A DNA stretch of 64,000 bases from assembly GCF_051020955.1 (NCBI RefSeq), contig NW_027476989.1:1-64000 (forward strand), given 5' to 3'. The notes beneath the pieces were generated by a model. That model ran no database searches, had not been told where the DNA came from, and saw only the letters and a list, made by a program, of their open reading frames with translations. Source of the stretch: Megalopta genalis (Eukaryota > Arthropoda > Insecta > Hymenoptera > Halictidae). Shown one piece after another: positions 63,661-64,000 of this stretch (positions are counted from its first letter, which is position 1; every line of letters begins with the position of its first letter). Made by a program: the position numbers and the translations under genes.

Positions 63661-64000
63661 CTGCAGTAGAAGCTAAATCATGTATATCACAAGTATTTGA
63701 AGCTGAACAATTTGTTTCGCATAAATACTAAGTTAAACCATGTGTTTCGCATGAGTATTAAGCTAAACCATGTTTTTGTAATGAATTTGAAGCTAAATCA
63801 TGTGTTTCGCATGGATTTGAAGCCAACTCGTTTGTTTCGCCTGCAGTTGATTCTAAATCATGTATTTTACAAGTATTTGAACCTAAACCATTTGTTCCTC
63901 ATGTATTTGAAGCTAAGCCTTCCACTTCGCATTGATGTGAAGCTAAATCTTGTGTTTCGCTTGGATTTGAAGCTAACTCGATTGTTTCGAATGCAGTTGA
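63661..64000. repeat. Return of core-type monomers at the right end
   Basis: From the GCAGTAGAAGC monomer onward the sequence matches 12,490-12,830 and similar core segments (ACTAAGTTAAACC, GTTTTTGTAATGAATTTG, TTTTACAAG, TTTGTTCCTCATG, TTCGATTGTTTCGAATGC-type order). The core family therefore resumes on the far side of the right-hand family and continues past the window end. Confidence 0.75.

Larger units (their letters stand above)
1..64000. repeat. 30-bp satellite array filling the whole window
   Basis: The window is a head-to-tail array of a 30-bp monomer, about 2,130 copies, all in one orientation. In the numbering used here each monomer starts ATTTGAAGCTAA (positions 1-12), has a variable middle (13-20), then TTTCGC (21-26) and a variable tail (27-30). 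The heptamer TGAAGCT (4-10) is the most constant part and carries an AluI site. GC is about 37% from the consensus. Most monomers are exactly 30 bp; recurrent variants are 31 or 29 bp. No interruption by unrelated sequence longer than about one monomer was seen. The array runs off both ends of the window. It is best read as eukaryotic satellite DNA. The species and satellite family are not recognised. Confidence 0.97.

Noticed and set aside
1..64000. CRISPR array (direct repeats of about 30 bp)
   Set aside because: Repeats are contiguous with no unique spacers, the variable part is only about 8-10 bp and itself repeats in a fixed order, and no cas-like gene is present.
1..64000. CENP-B box
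   Set aside because: TTCG followed four bases later by A does occur where TTTCGCATGAATTTG is present, but the required CGGG part is TTGA-like in all monomers seen.
1..64000. Telomeric repeat, rRNA, tRNA or transposon insertions
   Set aside because: No short G-rich telomere motif, no rRNA or tRNA-like segments, and no break in the 30-bp periodicity long enough to hold a mobile element.

Overview
The whole 64 kb window is one uninterrupted, multi-level satellite DNA array. The basic unit is a 30-bp monomer of about 37% GC, repeated roughly 2,130 times. All monomers point the same way. I found no stretch of non-satellite sequence in the window: no rRNA, tRNA, transposon, CRISPR array, recognisable gene or control region. 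Both window ends lie inside the array. It looks like eukaryotic satellite or heterochromatic DNA, such as a long-read assembly of a centromeric, pericentromeric or other large tandem block. I do not recognise the satellite family and cannot name the organism.

The array has several nested levels. Five monomer types (here a-b-c-d-e) follow one another in a roughly 150-bp cycle. These cycles are built into larger higher-order repeats (HORs). In window order they are: a near-edge region related to the far right side (1-640); a mixed region with a rare poly-A monomer (641-1,570); older, loosely ordered pentamers (1,571-5,870); a 1,623-bp tandem duplication (5,871-8,989); a 541-bp duplication (10,243-11,170); a 1,532-bp HOR (about 12,780-18,290); a 781-bp HOR nested inside a 2,643-bp duplication (18,292-24,359); a mosaic with a collinear long-range duplication of about 12.4 kb spacing (27,960-35,310 with 40,368-47,660); a 2,132-bp duplication (45,840-49,448); a 300-bp HOR (51,845-53,943); and a 2,640-bp HOR (53,343-60,705). 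The last few hundred bases return to the type that dominates the centre.

Because 30 is a multiple of 3, three of the six frames of a typical monomer lack stops: two on + and one on -. This produces many open frames, up to 511 codons on +, that encode decapeptide repeats. I do not call any of them genes. Recurrent 31-bp and 29-bp monomers shift the frame, stop codons are built into standard monomer types, private single-base indels are scattered through near-identical copies, and I see no codon-position bias in the variable sites. The minus-strand reading (decapeptide consensus LASNPCETHD) is the most protein-like and is kept as an open question.

Most block boundaries come from reading the sequence by eye and carry an uncertainty of one to a few monomers. 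Periods were measured from matching landmarks and are accurate to about 1-2 bp.
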